Shown in pieces: positions 12,215 through 21,869 of a stretch of DNA of 64,000 nucleotides. The position numbers were made by a program, and so were the translations under genes. The notes beneath the pieces are model-generated. The model was not told the DNA's origin and made no database searches. It saw only the letters and a list, made by a program, of their open reading frames with translations. Every line of letters starts with the position of its first letter. Position 1 is the stretch's first letter. Source of the stretch: Neurospora crassa OR74A (taxonomy: Eukaryota > Ascomycota > Sordariomycetes > Sordariales > Sordariaceae); contig NC_026501.1 of assembly GCF_000182925.2 (NCBI RefSeq), positions 5,249,917 through 5,313,916 on the forward strand, written 5' to 3'.

Positions 12215-13377
12215 ATTCACAAATGTTGTTGGAAGTTGCGAAAAGCAAAGCGTAACGGCGCTTTATGGCGGAAAGCGAAAAGTGAAGGCTCCAGAGAGCT
12301 TCAACGCAAGATTGGAAAGTCCCTAGTAGCAGTCTTGGAGCTAAAGTTCACGGTCTTCAAGAACAAGGCCTTCAATAGGAAACGGTAAAAAAACACGCTT
12401 CCAAAAGTATCATGGAATCAGAGCAAGAGAAGAAGATTCTAGCTAGCCTCGACGAAGAGGTTGCCTTTTGGTGATCGGGATCTAAAATGATGGTCTGGAA
12501 TTATTCAGCCTTGATATGGGGTACCATTGACCGGGGTACATGTTTGTGCTGCGACGTGTCCAGTTCTACAAAAGTCGCCTCTCTTCTGCACGACACGTTT
12601 CTCACTCGACTGTGGTTCAACCGCCCGGAATGCCCCTGCGGCGGCTCAGATGCTGTACAACGGCGTAGGTAGCTGGGAGGGGTAGGTCACTCCCAGGTCC
12701 AGTCCCCCACTGGCCACTGGTGCTGTTCGCTGTCCACACCAGAGACGAAACAGGGGCACTGACAGGGCAAGTCCGATCCTCCCCCAGCGAAATGGATCCA
12801 GCACCTTCCTCCTCCGGGCCCGGGCCCCGCTCTCAGGTGGATCCTGGTGGACCAACCTCCAGCCGGAGCCTCCCTAATCGAAATCGCCAAGCGATGCGGA
12901 ACTGCCCCACATTCCTTCTCCCGTTGCTCCCAGCCTCAACCAGCCCAGCCCAGCAAGTGGCACCGACCGCCCTGCATCTCAATGCCGTCACAGGATCTCA
13001 AGATCATAATTACCGGGGAACAAGACGAGAGTTTCGACAATCGACCGGTAATTGCTTAAAGACGGGCCAACGTCAGAGATATTGGCGGTGGGCAGTGTTG
13101 ACAGTTGACGGTGTCCAAGGTGAACTTGGCTCCGCGCTAGCCGAGACATTGACTCTGAAGACAAGACAAGAGTTACAGCTCTTTGTTCACCATGCTCTCT
13201 TTGTCATCGTTTGGACTTTGGAGATGCAGCTGAGAGCAGGGCGCCCATACCTCCAGCAACGAAGGTATGGGGTGAAGAGGAGCGAGAGGTTCGGGGTGGG
13301 TACTTTGGGTTTTGTTTAACCCTCTACCTCTAGTTCAAACTGTCATTATCATGCCTCTTTCCTTCCATATCTGGAAA
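12215..13377. other. Intergenic, SERCA promoter side
   Basis: This holds the upstream region of the SERCA gene and a GC-rich stretch at 12600-12960 with gggcccgggcccc near 12818. Open frames here have no recognisable content. The right edge is the TA target site of the transposon relic. Confidence 0.5.
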
Positions 13378-13379
13378 TA

Positions 13380-13406
13380 CAATTGGTGCCACAAATAAAC
13401 GCCCCG
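13380..13406 (+). repeat. Left terminal inverted repeat of the Tc1/mariner relic
   Basis: The 27 bp from CAATTGGTGCC to AAACGCCCCG match the reverse complement of 14750-14776 with several differences and a one-base gap on each side. A TA dinucleotide precedes it. Confidence 0.75.
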
Positions 13407-13471
13407 CACCCTCAAAACCCCGCATTTGAGCCCGATTTCCCAACTTCCCTTTTTCAACACCAATAATTCAA

Positions 13472-14618
13472 ATGGCCGTCATTCCATCGTCCCCCATCAA
13501 AAAAGCAAAATTTAAGCATTCAACTCCTCGTCGGAGGAACCGGATTGTAGCGAGGTATTCCAATGGGCTCTCGCTTCGAGCCATCGCTGTGCATGAAGGA
13601 GTGACGCCCGAGCACGTGAAAGGCGTAGTGAAGCGCTTCCGACTCCAAGATTGGGGGGTCTCAAGACCAGGCCGTGGACGACCACCGAAGATAAATGAGA
13701 GAGATAGGAGAGCGATTCTGCGAGAAGTTGCCAAAGATCCTTTTATTCAGTTCGAAAGTTTGAGGAAAATCGCAGCCCCCCATGTCGGGAAGACCTGTCT
13801 TTCCAACTACCTGAAGAAAGAGGGTATCAAACACCACCTCGCTGTCACTCGCCTATATCTTTCCGCTGATATAGCTAGTATTCGATATGCTTGGGCCCTT
13901 GAGCACGAGGATAAAGATATATCCTTTTAGAGGACTATAGTCTTCTCAAATAAGTTTACTATAGAGAAAGGAAGAGGTAGAAAAAGGCTTTGGGTTTTCC
14001 GCCCTAAGAGTAAACAATACACCTCTTTTATCTCTCCTTTTCTCTTCCAAATATTAATACTTTTCGTTCTTTTTAGACTCTTTAACTATAGATACCCCTT
14101 ATATCCAAGCCAAGCACAAGAACAGCCGTCTATCCCAAATGTTTTGGGGTGCAATTCGGTATAGGGTAAAGAGTAAGTTGGTAGTTTGCCCCGGAGACCC
14201 CGACGCTAAAAGGAATAGAGTAACTGCCCGAGTTTATAAGGAAATTCTTGAGGAAGAGCTTCCTAAGCTAATGGAACCGGGGCTTATCTTTATGCAAGAC
14301 AATACTCCTATTCACAAGTCAAAGTTGGTAATAGAATAGTTCGAGGAGATGAGGTTTGAGCTTCTAACATAGCCACCTTATTCACCTAACCTCAACCCTA
14401 TCGAAAATCTATAGAGTTTACTAAAGGAAGGGATAGTAAAGGGGTTCCCAGATTTATCAACCATATCTCGGAATGATAAGACATTGGATTTGCTCATTGA
14501 TACAGCAACGAAGGTTTGGTTAGACTTGGAAATAGAGGTAGTAGATAAGCTGATAGATTCGGTACCAAACCGGGTGCAGGCGGTTATAGCTGCCAAAGGG
14601 TGGTACACTAAATATTGA
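13472..14618 (+). pseudogene. Broken Tc1/mariner transposase
   Basis: Residues from MAVIPSSPIKKAKF onward form a helix-turn-helix DNA-binding region (YSNGLSLRAIAVHEGVTPEH) and a GRGRPPKI hook, followed by the DDE catalytic domain: MFWGAIRY, IFMQDNTPIHKS (second Asp), PPYSPNLNPIENL (Glu). Four stops (13928, 14337, 14370, 14412) all stand where the family has Trp, so each fits TGG to TAG. The expected first catalytic Asp in FSDEF reads Asn (FSNKF). The frame changes once between about 14010 and 14091; an 82-bp stretch there has GTAAAC and TTTAACTATAG ends and could be an intron instead of a break. The copy cannot encode an active enzyme. Confidence 0.85.
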
Positions 14619-14749
14619 ATTAGACCCTTTTATTCCTTATCATCTTAAGTACCTGATAACCAAGTTTTGGCCATTTTTACTAAGATTTGTGGTTGTGGTG
14701 TACTTAGGAAGAAAGGTGGTAGTGGCCAGGGAAATGCATGGATTTTGAA

Positions 14750-14776
14750 CGGGGCGTTTTTTTATGGCGGCCACTG
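14750..14776 (-). repeat. Right terminal inverted repeat of the Tc1/mariner relic
   Basis: Read on the minus strand it begins CAGTGGCCGCC and ends AAACGCCCCG, matching the left repeat. TA follows at 14777-14778. Confidence 0.75.
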
Positions 14777-15440
14777 TACGTTTCGATGGTCAAGTTTGAC
14801 TACAGGGGCGAGAACGACATCAGTTTAATCGCGAAGAACAACTGCCTAACAAGAAACAGTGCGGTACTTGAGCACATGAAGATCATCACCAATATCGGAT
14901 GATATGTGTACATTATATGTATGTAGACGACGCCTGCGGCTTTTCATTAGGGCCCTTCCGATCTGGTTGTGTTTGACAGCCCACTGAGCCGTTGGAAGAA
15001 GAGGCTTAAGTTTGGCGAATGTGATACGATACCCAGATCGACTGGCGAGTGCCTCGTAACAAAATTACTGGAGAATTTTGCAAACGGACATTATGAAGGC
15101 TGTGTAAACGATTATGGTTGACAAACAGGTTGCGGTCTAAATGTTGAATGAGCATAATCTCCGAAAAGAGAGTGAAATAGTCGGTTTCGTCCCCGATGAG
15201 ATTCGTGAAATTTACCCCGCCAACCCCACCTCCCATACGAAGCTCGCCAAAGTCAACAAACCGCCAAAGCGAACGACAAGGCAATAACAAGCAAAGCATG
15301 GAACCTGAACCAAGCAGGTAGTGGAACGGCAAGATCGCAACCATTTTATGTACAGACTTTACGGAAATAATTTCCGAACGATAACCCTGCAAATCTCCTG
15401 CTAAGACACTACAACCACGCCTCCATCAAACAAAAACACC
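14777..15440. other. Intergenic, promoter of tubulin cofactor A
   Basis: This holds sequence from the transposon edge to the start codon. I see no gene; the last 100 bp are a C/A-rich leader ending in caccATGg. Confidence 0.55.
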
Positions 15441-15898
15441 ATGGCCCCCCCTTCAGCTCTCAACATCGCGACCCAATCGGTCAACCGCCTCGTCAGGGAG
15501 GAATCCTACTACCACAAAGAGCAGACCTCCCAAGAGGCCCGCATCAAGAAGCTCCAAGACGAAATCGCCGCCAACAGCCCTGACCTGGACAGCAACGCTC
15601 CCTACGTTCTCAAGCAGGAGGTGCGTCCCCCCCAAAAGACCATGCATGAAACATGCAACAAAACCTAGGAGCTGGACACAGTGAACCCTAACCCTTCGTT
15701 GCTCATGGTCATTAGCAAACGGCACTTGAAGAGACCAAGGCAGTGTTTGGTCCCCTCATCGATAGGATTGCTGGGGCGGTTCAGAAGCTTGAGGAGCAGA
15801 TTGCCATTTCCGAGAGTGAGGGCTCGGCTTCTGAGGAGGATCTGAAGAAGGCTAAAGAGGCGTTGGAGAATGGCAAGAAGGTGACGGAGACCGTTTAA
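15441..15898 (+). CDS. Tubulin-binding cofactor A
   Basis: Two exons, 15441-15620 and 15716-15898, encode 120 residues, normal for the family (yeast Rbl2 type). The protein is almost wholly helical: MAPPSALNIATQSVNRLVRE, KEQTSQEARIKKLQDEIA, YVLKQEQTALEETKAVFGPL and a second coiled segment ending KKAKEALENGKKVTETV. This is the three-helix bundle that captures beta-tubulin after chaperonin release during tubulin folding in the cytosol. The intron is 95 bp with a GTGCGT donor, a CTAAC branch and a TAG acceptor. The start is fixed by a good caccATGg context. Its 3' end faces that of THO7, 260 bp away. Confidence 0.93.
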
Positions 15899-16158
15899 GA
15901 GGTGAGGGGTCCAGATGAAGAAATGATAGAGGAATGGTGCAAATTTACCAAGTATCGAGATACGGTGAAAACTGCGGAGTGATTGGGCTTTGGACGTCTT
16001 TGAAGAGGTAACCACAGGGATTTCGACATAAACCACAGGTACACTCAAGCTGGATTTTGGGCCCATGATATTAACAAGAGAGCTTAGCCGGATTTAACGT
16101 ACATAGCTACACCATTCATTCCACTGCTCGATAACACCATTCCCTATACTTCATATCC

Positions 16159-17343
16159 TTACGTGGTGTCCATGGTGTCCTCATCTGCATTAGGACCGTC
16201 AACCGTGATCCGCGGTCGCGGCGGGGTCTGGTCCGGCAGAGGCGAAAGAGGACTATCCGGCTCCTCGACTTCCTCCTCATCTTCCTTGACCTCAGTCATC
16301 TCCACATCGGTTCCCTGTGTCGCTTCGTTGCCATCACCTCTGGTAATAGAACCTTCGCGGCTCGCTTCCTGGCTTGTCGTTTGCGAGTAACCTCCCGAGA
16401 CGTCATGAGGCGGCTTGAGGAATGACTGGTTCTCATCACCCGGGGCAGGAGTATCGCGCGCCGGTGTTCTGGCGCCATGTGTCGAGACGGGATGGGGTGT
16501 GCCAGCGGCGTCACCGCTCTCCACTCCGCTCTTCGTTGGTAGTCCGCTGTCCGGCCTCGGGGTTGCATTGCCGCTAGAAATCCCGGGCCGAGGGGTCTGT
16601 CCGGCGTCCGCCTCGGTGTCGCCGGCACCGCCTTCGTCATCGCCCATGCCTTCGCGGCGCTCCACCTCCTCCTTCTCATCACGGATCAACCGCCTCAACC
16701 GCATGCTCTCATCCATAATTTTGGCAAACTGGTCGCGCCGCTCATGCCACGTAATGCCGTAGGTCTCGCTCTCCGTCTTTAACTCGGCAATTTCCTCCTC
16801 CAGTTTCCTCAGGTTCGCCGCCTGCTCTGCCCTGGTACGCAAAGCAGGGTTGTTGGTGATCTTATCAGCCAGCTCATCGAACTTCTTGCGCTCCTCAAGC
16901 GTGGCACGGGCCTGCTCTAGTTGAACACGTAGCTGGACAGTGTTGTTGCGCACCGCCTGTGCCGTGTTAAGAATGCGCTCACGCTCGGCAACATATCGTT
17001 CGCGCTCACGCTCGTTGGCAGTCAGAAGGAACTGAAGCCGCGCGATGCTGCTATCAAAGGCGGCAAAATCCAGAATGATGTCCTCCTTGAGCTGAGCGAG
17101 GTCTGATGTGGCCGAATCGCCGGTCACGGTGGGCGTTTGGACTTCCTGCTCGGTAGTTCCAGCAGTCGCGCCATTGCCCTCCGGAGGCGGGGTGGGTGCT
17201 TGACGAGCTCTCGAGAGAGTTAAGGAGTGAAGAGTACTAAGACGCTTAGTCACGCGCTTGAAGGGCTTCTCTTCCACGTTGAGAAGTCGTGACTTGTGGA
17301 GCTCATTCTCCTCCTTGTCGTCAAGTAGACCCCAGGAAGCCAT
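16159..17343 (-). CDS. THO complex subunit 7 homologue
   Basis: A single exon encodes 394 residues from ATG at 17343 (MASWGLLDDKEENELHKSRL). Residues about 80-235 form a long coiled coil with the family signature FDSSIARLQFLLTANERERE. The C-terminal 150 residues are Pro/Thr/Gly-rich and then acidic (DVEMTEVKEDEEEVEEPDSP), probably disordered. Tho7 (Mft1 in yeast) is part of the THO/TREX complex, which loads export factors on nascent mRNA and limits R-loops in the nucleus. The family is recognised from the coiled-coil core only; the tail is longer than in animal THOC7, as in other filamentous fungi. It diverges from elongin A with 930 bp between starts. Confidence 0.85.
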   Translation of the reverse strand: MASWGLLDDKEENELHKSRLLNVEEKPFKRVTKRLSTLHSLTLSRARQAPTPPPEGNGATAGTTEQEVQTPTVTGDSATSDLAQLKEDIILDFAAFDSSIARLQFLLTANERERERYVAERERILNTAQAVRNNTVQLRVQLEQARATLEERKKFDELADKITNNPALRTRAEQAANLRKLEEEIAELKTESETYGITWHERRDQFAKIMDESMRLRRLIRDEKEEVERREGMGDDEGGAGDTEADAGQTPRPGISSGNATPRPDSGLPTKSGVESGDAAGTPHPVSTHGARTPARDTPAPGDENQSFLKPPHDVSGGYSQTTSQEASREGSITRGDGNEATQGTDVEMTEVKEDEEEVEEPDSPLSPLPDQTPPRPRITVDGPNADEDTMDTT

Positions 17344-18272
17344 CCTGTGGTTGTGATGTTGGTATCGAGATGCTCAGCGTCAATGTTTGATTGTTTTGAC
17401 GGACGTAAATATGATTGAAAAGGAGTCCAATGATACGAGAGAAGTGAAAATAAAAAGAAGACAACAGAGTGTAGAAGGTGAAGTCTTCGATTGCGCCGGA
17501 TAACTTCGTGCAGTCTTGTTAATTTCGTTCTTTATCGATTGTATGAAGGTGAAAGGAATCAAGAGGCTGATGATGTATGGGTGGAAGACTGATGGTTACA
17601 CCAATCGTACGGACTGCTGGAAACTGAAGCATGGACCTCTTGGCGGAGAAGGGAGTATTTTCGTTGGTGGATGCACTGCAAGCAGGTGGGGCCCACATAA
17701 TAACCGTCAAGGTTCCGCTTACCTGTTCAGGAGGATCGAACAGACTACTCTCAGCTGAACGCCAGGTGTATCTCGCATGTACCCCGCGGACGTTACAGGT
17801 TGCAGCTCTGCTTCGCGCCACTGATACGTGTACTTCGGAGTACTTCGGCCAACAGCTGAGACCTACAAATACATTGCCATGGACACCTCTCTAACAGCCA
17901 GTCGGTCAACCTCGAACCTCAACCTTCACTCCAGATTCGTCTCGCTTGCTTGTACACCGATAACCTGACGGTTGGCTTTGAATACCATAATCACTTAGCC
18001 GCTGCGAAGACATCCTGAAGGACCTTCTTGATTCAATCACAATCAGAATTCTACGACCGAACACATCATCGTTCTACATCTGTCGTCATCCAGCCACACC
18101 TCGTCAACCATCAAAGAGAAGAAGGCTGCGGCACGCTGGGTTAACACGCCCTTGTACTTCGCCCAACAACCATTGTCCTCGATATATTTCGATACTAACT
18201 ACCTCTAGACAAATCCCAAAGTTGTACTAGTTACTCGAGCAAAACAGCCAGGAGCCCCATAATACTGTCACC
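17344..18272. other. Divergent promoter region of THO7 and elongin A
   Basis: This is 930 bp between two start codons. The right half is C/A-rich leader sequence. No gene or RNA is recognised. Confidence 0.6.
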
Positions 18273-19448
18273 ATGCCTGGGCCACGCTCACTTCTCGACA
18301 TGGCTCTCAAGCTCGCCATCGACAATGCTCAGGATATCACCTGCCTGGACGACGTGCCACCAAGAATCGCCAGCCAAATCCTCAAAGCCGTCAGAACGCC
18401 AGAGCACCTCCGCACAATTGAAATTCATAGCGGCGACGAAATCTACGAGCTGACCGCCGAATCCTGGCGTCGTTTCATCGAACGCAAGTACGGACTTCTC
18501 CATAACAAGCACCGCTGGGAACCAAGCAACCCCAAATCATGGCATAAGGTGTATGAGAAGTACGGCAAACTCCAGAAGGAGTCAGACGAACTCGCCACAG
18601 AGGCTCTCAGAGCAAAAATGGCCGCCGTCAACGATCAGAAATCATCGCGCACAACCACCATCGTATCCGCCCAGGTTGCTCGCAAGCTGCCAGCCCCCAA
18701 GGCCCGTACTTTCGGACCCGGCTTCCGTGGGTTCAGCACCTCCTCAGATCCGCCCATGAAAAGAGCGACGTTCCTGCAAAAGGCCACTAGGGAAGCGAAA
18801 CTGGATGCTCACCGCCGCAAGCTCGCCAAGCCCTCCGTCATGCTCATGGCTAGGAAGACGGAACTCACCCGGGCTCCTGACAGGTTGATCGAAGAGAAGC
18901 GTATTCAGAACCAGTTCGACATCGATTCCGCCCCGATCATCGAGGGCCCTCGCATCAGACCCGCAACAAGCTCGCGACAACAGAAAGACCGAGAAGCTCG
19001 CCTTCTGCAGATCAAGAACGGAGGAAAAAGCGGCAGCTCCGGCCATGCTCCTAACGTGTTGAGCTTCGACGATGATGATAACGACCACCATTACGACAAC
19101 AGCCGCCACAACGACAAAGGTGCCTCAGGCGACGACATGGATGATCTATTCGGCGACTTGGATGACGAAGACGCTCGCAGCCCCCCTCCGAAGTCGAAAC
19201 GTGGTCTTCTTTCCGCCAGTCCTGGTGCCAACTCCCAACCACGAGCCGCTGCTGCCAGTGCCAGGCCCACCACTACCAGTCGGCCGCCTCCAACTTCGAC
19301 AACAAATGCTGGCCGTTCTTCAAATACCGGACGTTCCCAACCTGCGACATCATCATCTTCCGGTAGGCGCCCCGAAAGCTTGCCTGGGGCTAAGCGCAAG
19401 CAAGTCGACATTTTCATGAAGCCTGCCAAGAAAGTTCGTCGTGTTTGA
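18273..19448 (+). CDS. ela1: Elongin A (RNA polymerase II elongation factor SIII subunit A)
   Basis: A single exon encodes 391 residues. Residues 1-110 match the elongin A domain: SLLDMALKLAIDNAQDI (a BC-box-like helix that would bind elongin C), DDVPPRIASQILKAVRTPEH (a cullin-box/F-box-like segment) and WRRFIERKYGLL. The remainder is basic and low complexity, with an Asp/His/Asn-rich stretch near residues 265-300 and a Ser/Pro/Thr-rich tail ending in a basic AKKVRRV. In yeast and animals the protein promotes elongation and, with elongin C, a cullin and Rbx1, ubiquitinates stalled polymerase. The stop codon lies in the first unit of a tandem repeat that continues downstream. The symbol follows yeast ELA1. 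Confidence 0.88.
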   Translation: MPGPRSLLDMALKLAIDNAQDITCLDDVPPRIASQILKAVRTPEHLRTIEIHSGDEIYELTAESWRRFIERKYGLLHNKHRWEPSNPKSWHKVYEKYGKLQKESDELATEALRAKMAAVNDQKSSRTTTIVSAQVARKLPAPKARTFGPGFRGFSTSSDPPMKRATFLQKATREAKLDAHRRKLAKPSVMLMARKTELTRAPDRLIEEKRIQNQFDIDSAPIIEGPRIRPATSSRQQKDREARLLQIKNGGKSGSSGHAPNVLSFDDDDNDHHYDNSRHNDKGASGDDMDDLFGDLDDEDARSPPPKSKRGLLSASPGANSQPRAAAASARPTTTSRPPPTSTTNAGRSSNTGRSQPATSSSSGRRPESLPGAKRKQVDIFMKPAKKVRRV

Positions 19449-19612
19449 GGGGAGGATCTCAAAGGATAGGGTTGTAGTCGGGACCTGGGGATCCTCGTGT
19501 GGTCCTGCAGGAAGACTTGAGAAGGACTGTGATGACTGGGAGTTGAGGAGCTTCGTGTGGTCCTAGAGGTGGAGTTGAACGAACAGGGTTATGATTGGGA
19601 ATAAAGGATCTA
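19439..19612 (+). repeat. Imperfect 56-59-bp tandem repeat, about three units
   Basis: Units begin with tcgtgt at 19439, 19495 and 19553. Each has a G-rich middle (gggttgtagtcggga / gactgtgatgactggga / gggttatgattggga) and ends near gga(t/g)c. The first unit contains the elongin A stop codon, so the array starts in the last codons and runs into the 3' UTR. The second and third share tcgtgtggtcct exactly. Confidence 0.6.
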
Positions 19613-20262
19613 TGGGAGTTATGGAGTTGAATTTGCTTATTGGAACTGAGATGGGAAATTACCTGCTTACACCGAAAGATAAGGGACGGGCATATAATGT
19701 GAAGGAAGTTTCTGATGTCATATCTAGGGATCTACATATATGGCGTTTTCAGCGGTTTGAGATCTTTATAGGAACAGGGGCGTTGTTTTCGGGCGTTATG
19801 ACGATGGAGCGCAATGACTTAGGACAAGTTCAGGGTAGGAAATGGACCAAAAGCGAGGTACTTGCTCTTCCGCCCGACAATAAACACGTTTCGGTGGACT
19901 CATATCCTCTGACCCAATCTGAACAAATGCTGTATTGCCTGATTACCTGCCTTGAAATTCCGCTGATGAGAAGAAATCTTTTCCTTTCTTGGGTCGTCCA
20001 ACCTTTCCAACGACAAGTGTTAACCTTTGATCCATGGAGTGTACAAATCCCATCCTTTTCATCCGCCAAGGGCGCCCTATCCTCAACCTTCCGGAATTTG
20101 GTCGTCTAAGTAGTCCCTCAAACACCAGAACGTCCACTTGTGTTTGTCGAAGCACCAACATATAGCACCCAGTCTATAGGTTTTTCCTTGGGAAACGTCG
20201 TTATCTCATTAATTTATGCGTGTTTTGTTTCTCTTCCAGCAAGCCGGAGCTTTCTCAAAAGC
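19613..20262. other. Convergent intergenic space between elongin A and NEDD8
   Basis: An open frame spans 19591-20109 on the plus strand but shows no domain and no typical coding composition. I treat the stretch as 3' UTR and spacer. Confidence 0.5.
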
Positions 20263-20952
20263 CTACCACCTTCCACCTCTAAGAGCCAAAACGAGATGGA
20301 GAGTCGCACCGCCTTCGAGTTGGTAATCGGTTGCCGTCTTGTCGTCGACCCTGTTTTGTTGCGCTATCATGTTAGACACCAACGCCTAGAGTATGGATCT
20401 AATGTAGCTAGGTCAGAACTTACATTTGCTTTCCGCCAAAGATCAAACGTTGCTGTACGGGAGGGATACCCTCCTTTTCCTCGACCTTCTCCTTGATGTG
20501 GGCAACCTGTGTGTATTGCCTGAATCAGTCGGACGTTCGAATGAGCTCGTAACCATCATAATCATCGAGAGCGCAAATCGTAGAGGCATCGTGGAGGTGA
20601 CAATCGATCGATCGATCCGGTTTTTTTTTGTTGTTTTCTTTTTTCTTCCTGTTTCCACGGCTAAGCCGGTCGCGGATTCTACCCGCGCGGGCGCGAATCC
20701 CGACCTCTTTGACAGAAGGGAGGGCCGTACCTTGGTATCGGGCTCAATGTCGAGCTCAATTTCCTTGCCTGTAAGAGTCCGGACCCTGTGCGAACAAAGT
20801 AAAAGGCATGGTTAGCTGTGGTACTGGCTTGGCCTGGGGATAGCGTCCAAAATGCATAGGGAGCATAGATAGCAAGCTGTGCAGCCGCAATATGCATACT
20901 GCGACTATCGGACGAGGAAGGGCGAAAGTTCGAAAGCTCACTTGATCTGCAT
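20263..20952 (-). CDS. rub1: NEDD8/Rub1 ubiquitin-like modifier precursor
   Basis: Four small exons, 20952-20942, 20785-20731, 20506-20424 and 20350-20263, join to 78 residues: [20 protein letters not shown], then [38 protein letters not shown] and [12 protein letters not shown]. Position 72 is Ala (LALRGG), the residue that separates NEDD8 (Ala72) from ubiquitin (Arg72). The tail after the conjugating Gly76 is just Arg-Trp and must be removed by a hydrolase. NEDD8 is ligated to cullins and activates SCF-type ubiquitin ligases. All junctions have standard donors (GTGAGC, GTACGG, GTAAGT) and CAG acceptors, and the frame is open throughout. The first coding exon is only 11 nt. Confidence 0.95.
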
Positions 20953-21869
20953 CTTGGATAGTTTGCGACTGGTTTGATGGGAAAGAGTTCGCTTCGCTGG
21001 GGCGATGGATGAGTGAGGTTGAATGATCGAGTTGGGACGGGGTCTTGTTGTCTCTGTATGCGCGTGGATGCGAAGCTTCTGTTGACTCAAGAAGCTGACT
21101 GCATCGGGATGGTTGATTTTGGTAATGGAGCGGTTCAAGGAGTTGAGTTGGTCATCGGGGAAAACGGTCACTGTTGACGGGCTGGGGAGGGGTGGTGGGG
21201 CAGGCACTACCGGCGCGGTTAGCGTCGTGGCGGTAGGACGAGACTGCCTGAGGTCGCACTACTATGTAGGTGGCACCGCTGTGGACGGGGCTGCCCTGGC
21301 TTTTGTTGTTTGGATACCCCTTCGGGTTGCCGGGGCAGCTTCGGTAGCTTTGACACTACAGGTGCTCCGAGGTAAAGCGGCCTTGTTAACCGGCTCACAT
21401 CAGGGAGAGGAATCCATGGCCGTAGCTGACTGAGATATTGGAGTCTTTTTGTGAGCTGAAGCTACCTACGGTAGAAATGGTCATACCTAGAGGTATTCAC
21501 TTTTTGTCCGAGGGGAACGCCGTTGAACCAAATATGTTTCGAGCTGCAACTCAGGTGATTTTGTATCAACATCTTTCATTGATCCACCACGAGGCGTCCT
21601 TCGCGCTAGGTTGAATAACCGCTTTGGATCACTAATAGAGAGGATGCCTCGCACCTAAACAGGGCCATTTGCAGACGAGCTTTTCGATGGATATCTTTTT
21701 TGCGAAAGCTTCCTTTTCTGAAGATCATCGCTAAATCCGGCCTTTCCGATAAGTTCATTAAAGTCTGTTGTACACTTGGGGTTTCCGTCACATCCATAAG
21801 ATACATATACAGCGGAGATTTTTATCCGTCATCTCATGCTCCTCCTCTCTAACTTCCAAAGGCCTCGGC
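20953..21869. other. Intergenic between NEDD8 and prohibitin-2
   Basis: The left part is the NEDD8 leader and promoter, the right part the prohibitin-2 3' region. Open frames at 20938-21207 and 21113-21433 are a leader artefact and an unsupported frame. Confidence 0.55.

Larger units (their letters stand above)
13380..14776 (+). mobile_element. Tc1/mariner DNA transposon relic
   Basis: An element of about 1,397 bp is bounded by imperfect 27-bp terminal inverted repeats starting CAATTGG (left) and CAGTGG (right, reverse complement), sharing an AAACGCCCCG core. It is flanked by TA at 13378-13379 and 14777-14778, the target duplication of this superfamily. It carries one transposase reading frame that is now broken. 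It sits between the SERCA promoter side and tubulin cofactor A and interrupts no gene. The stop pattern suggests RIP inactivation. Confidence 0.85.
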
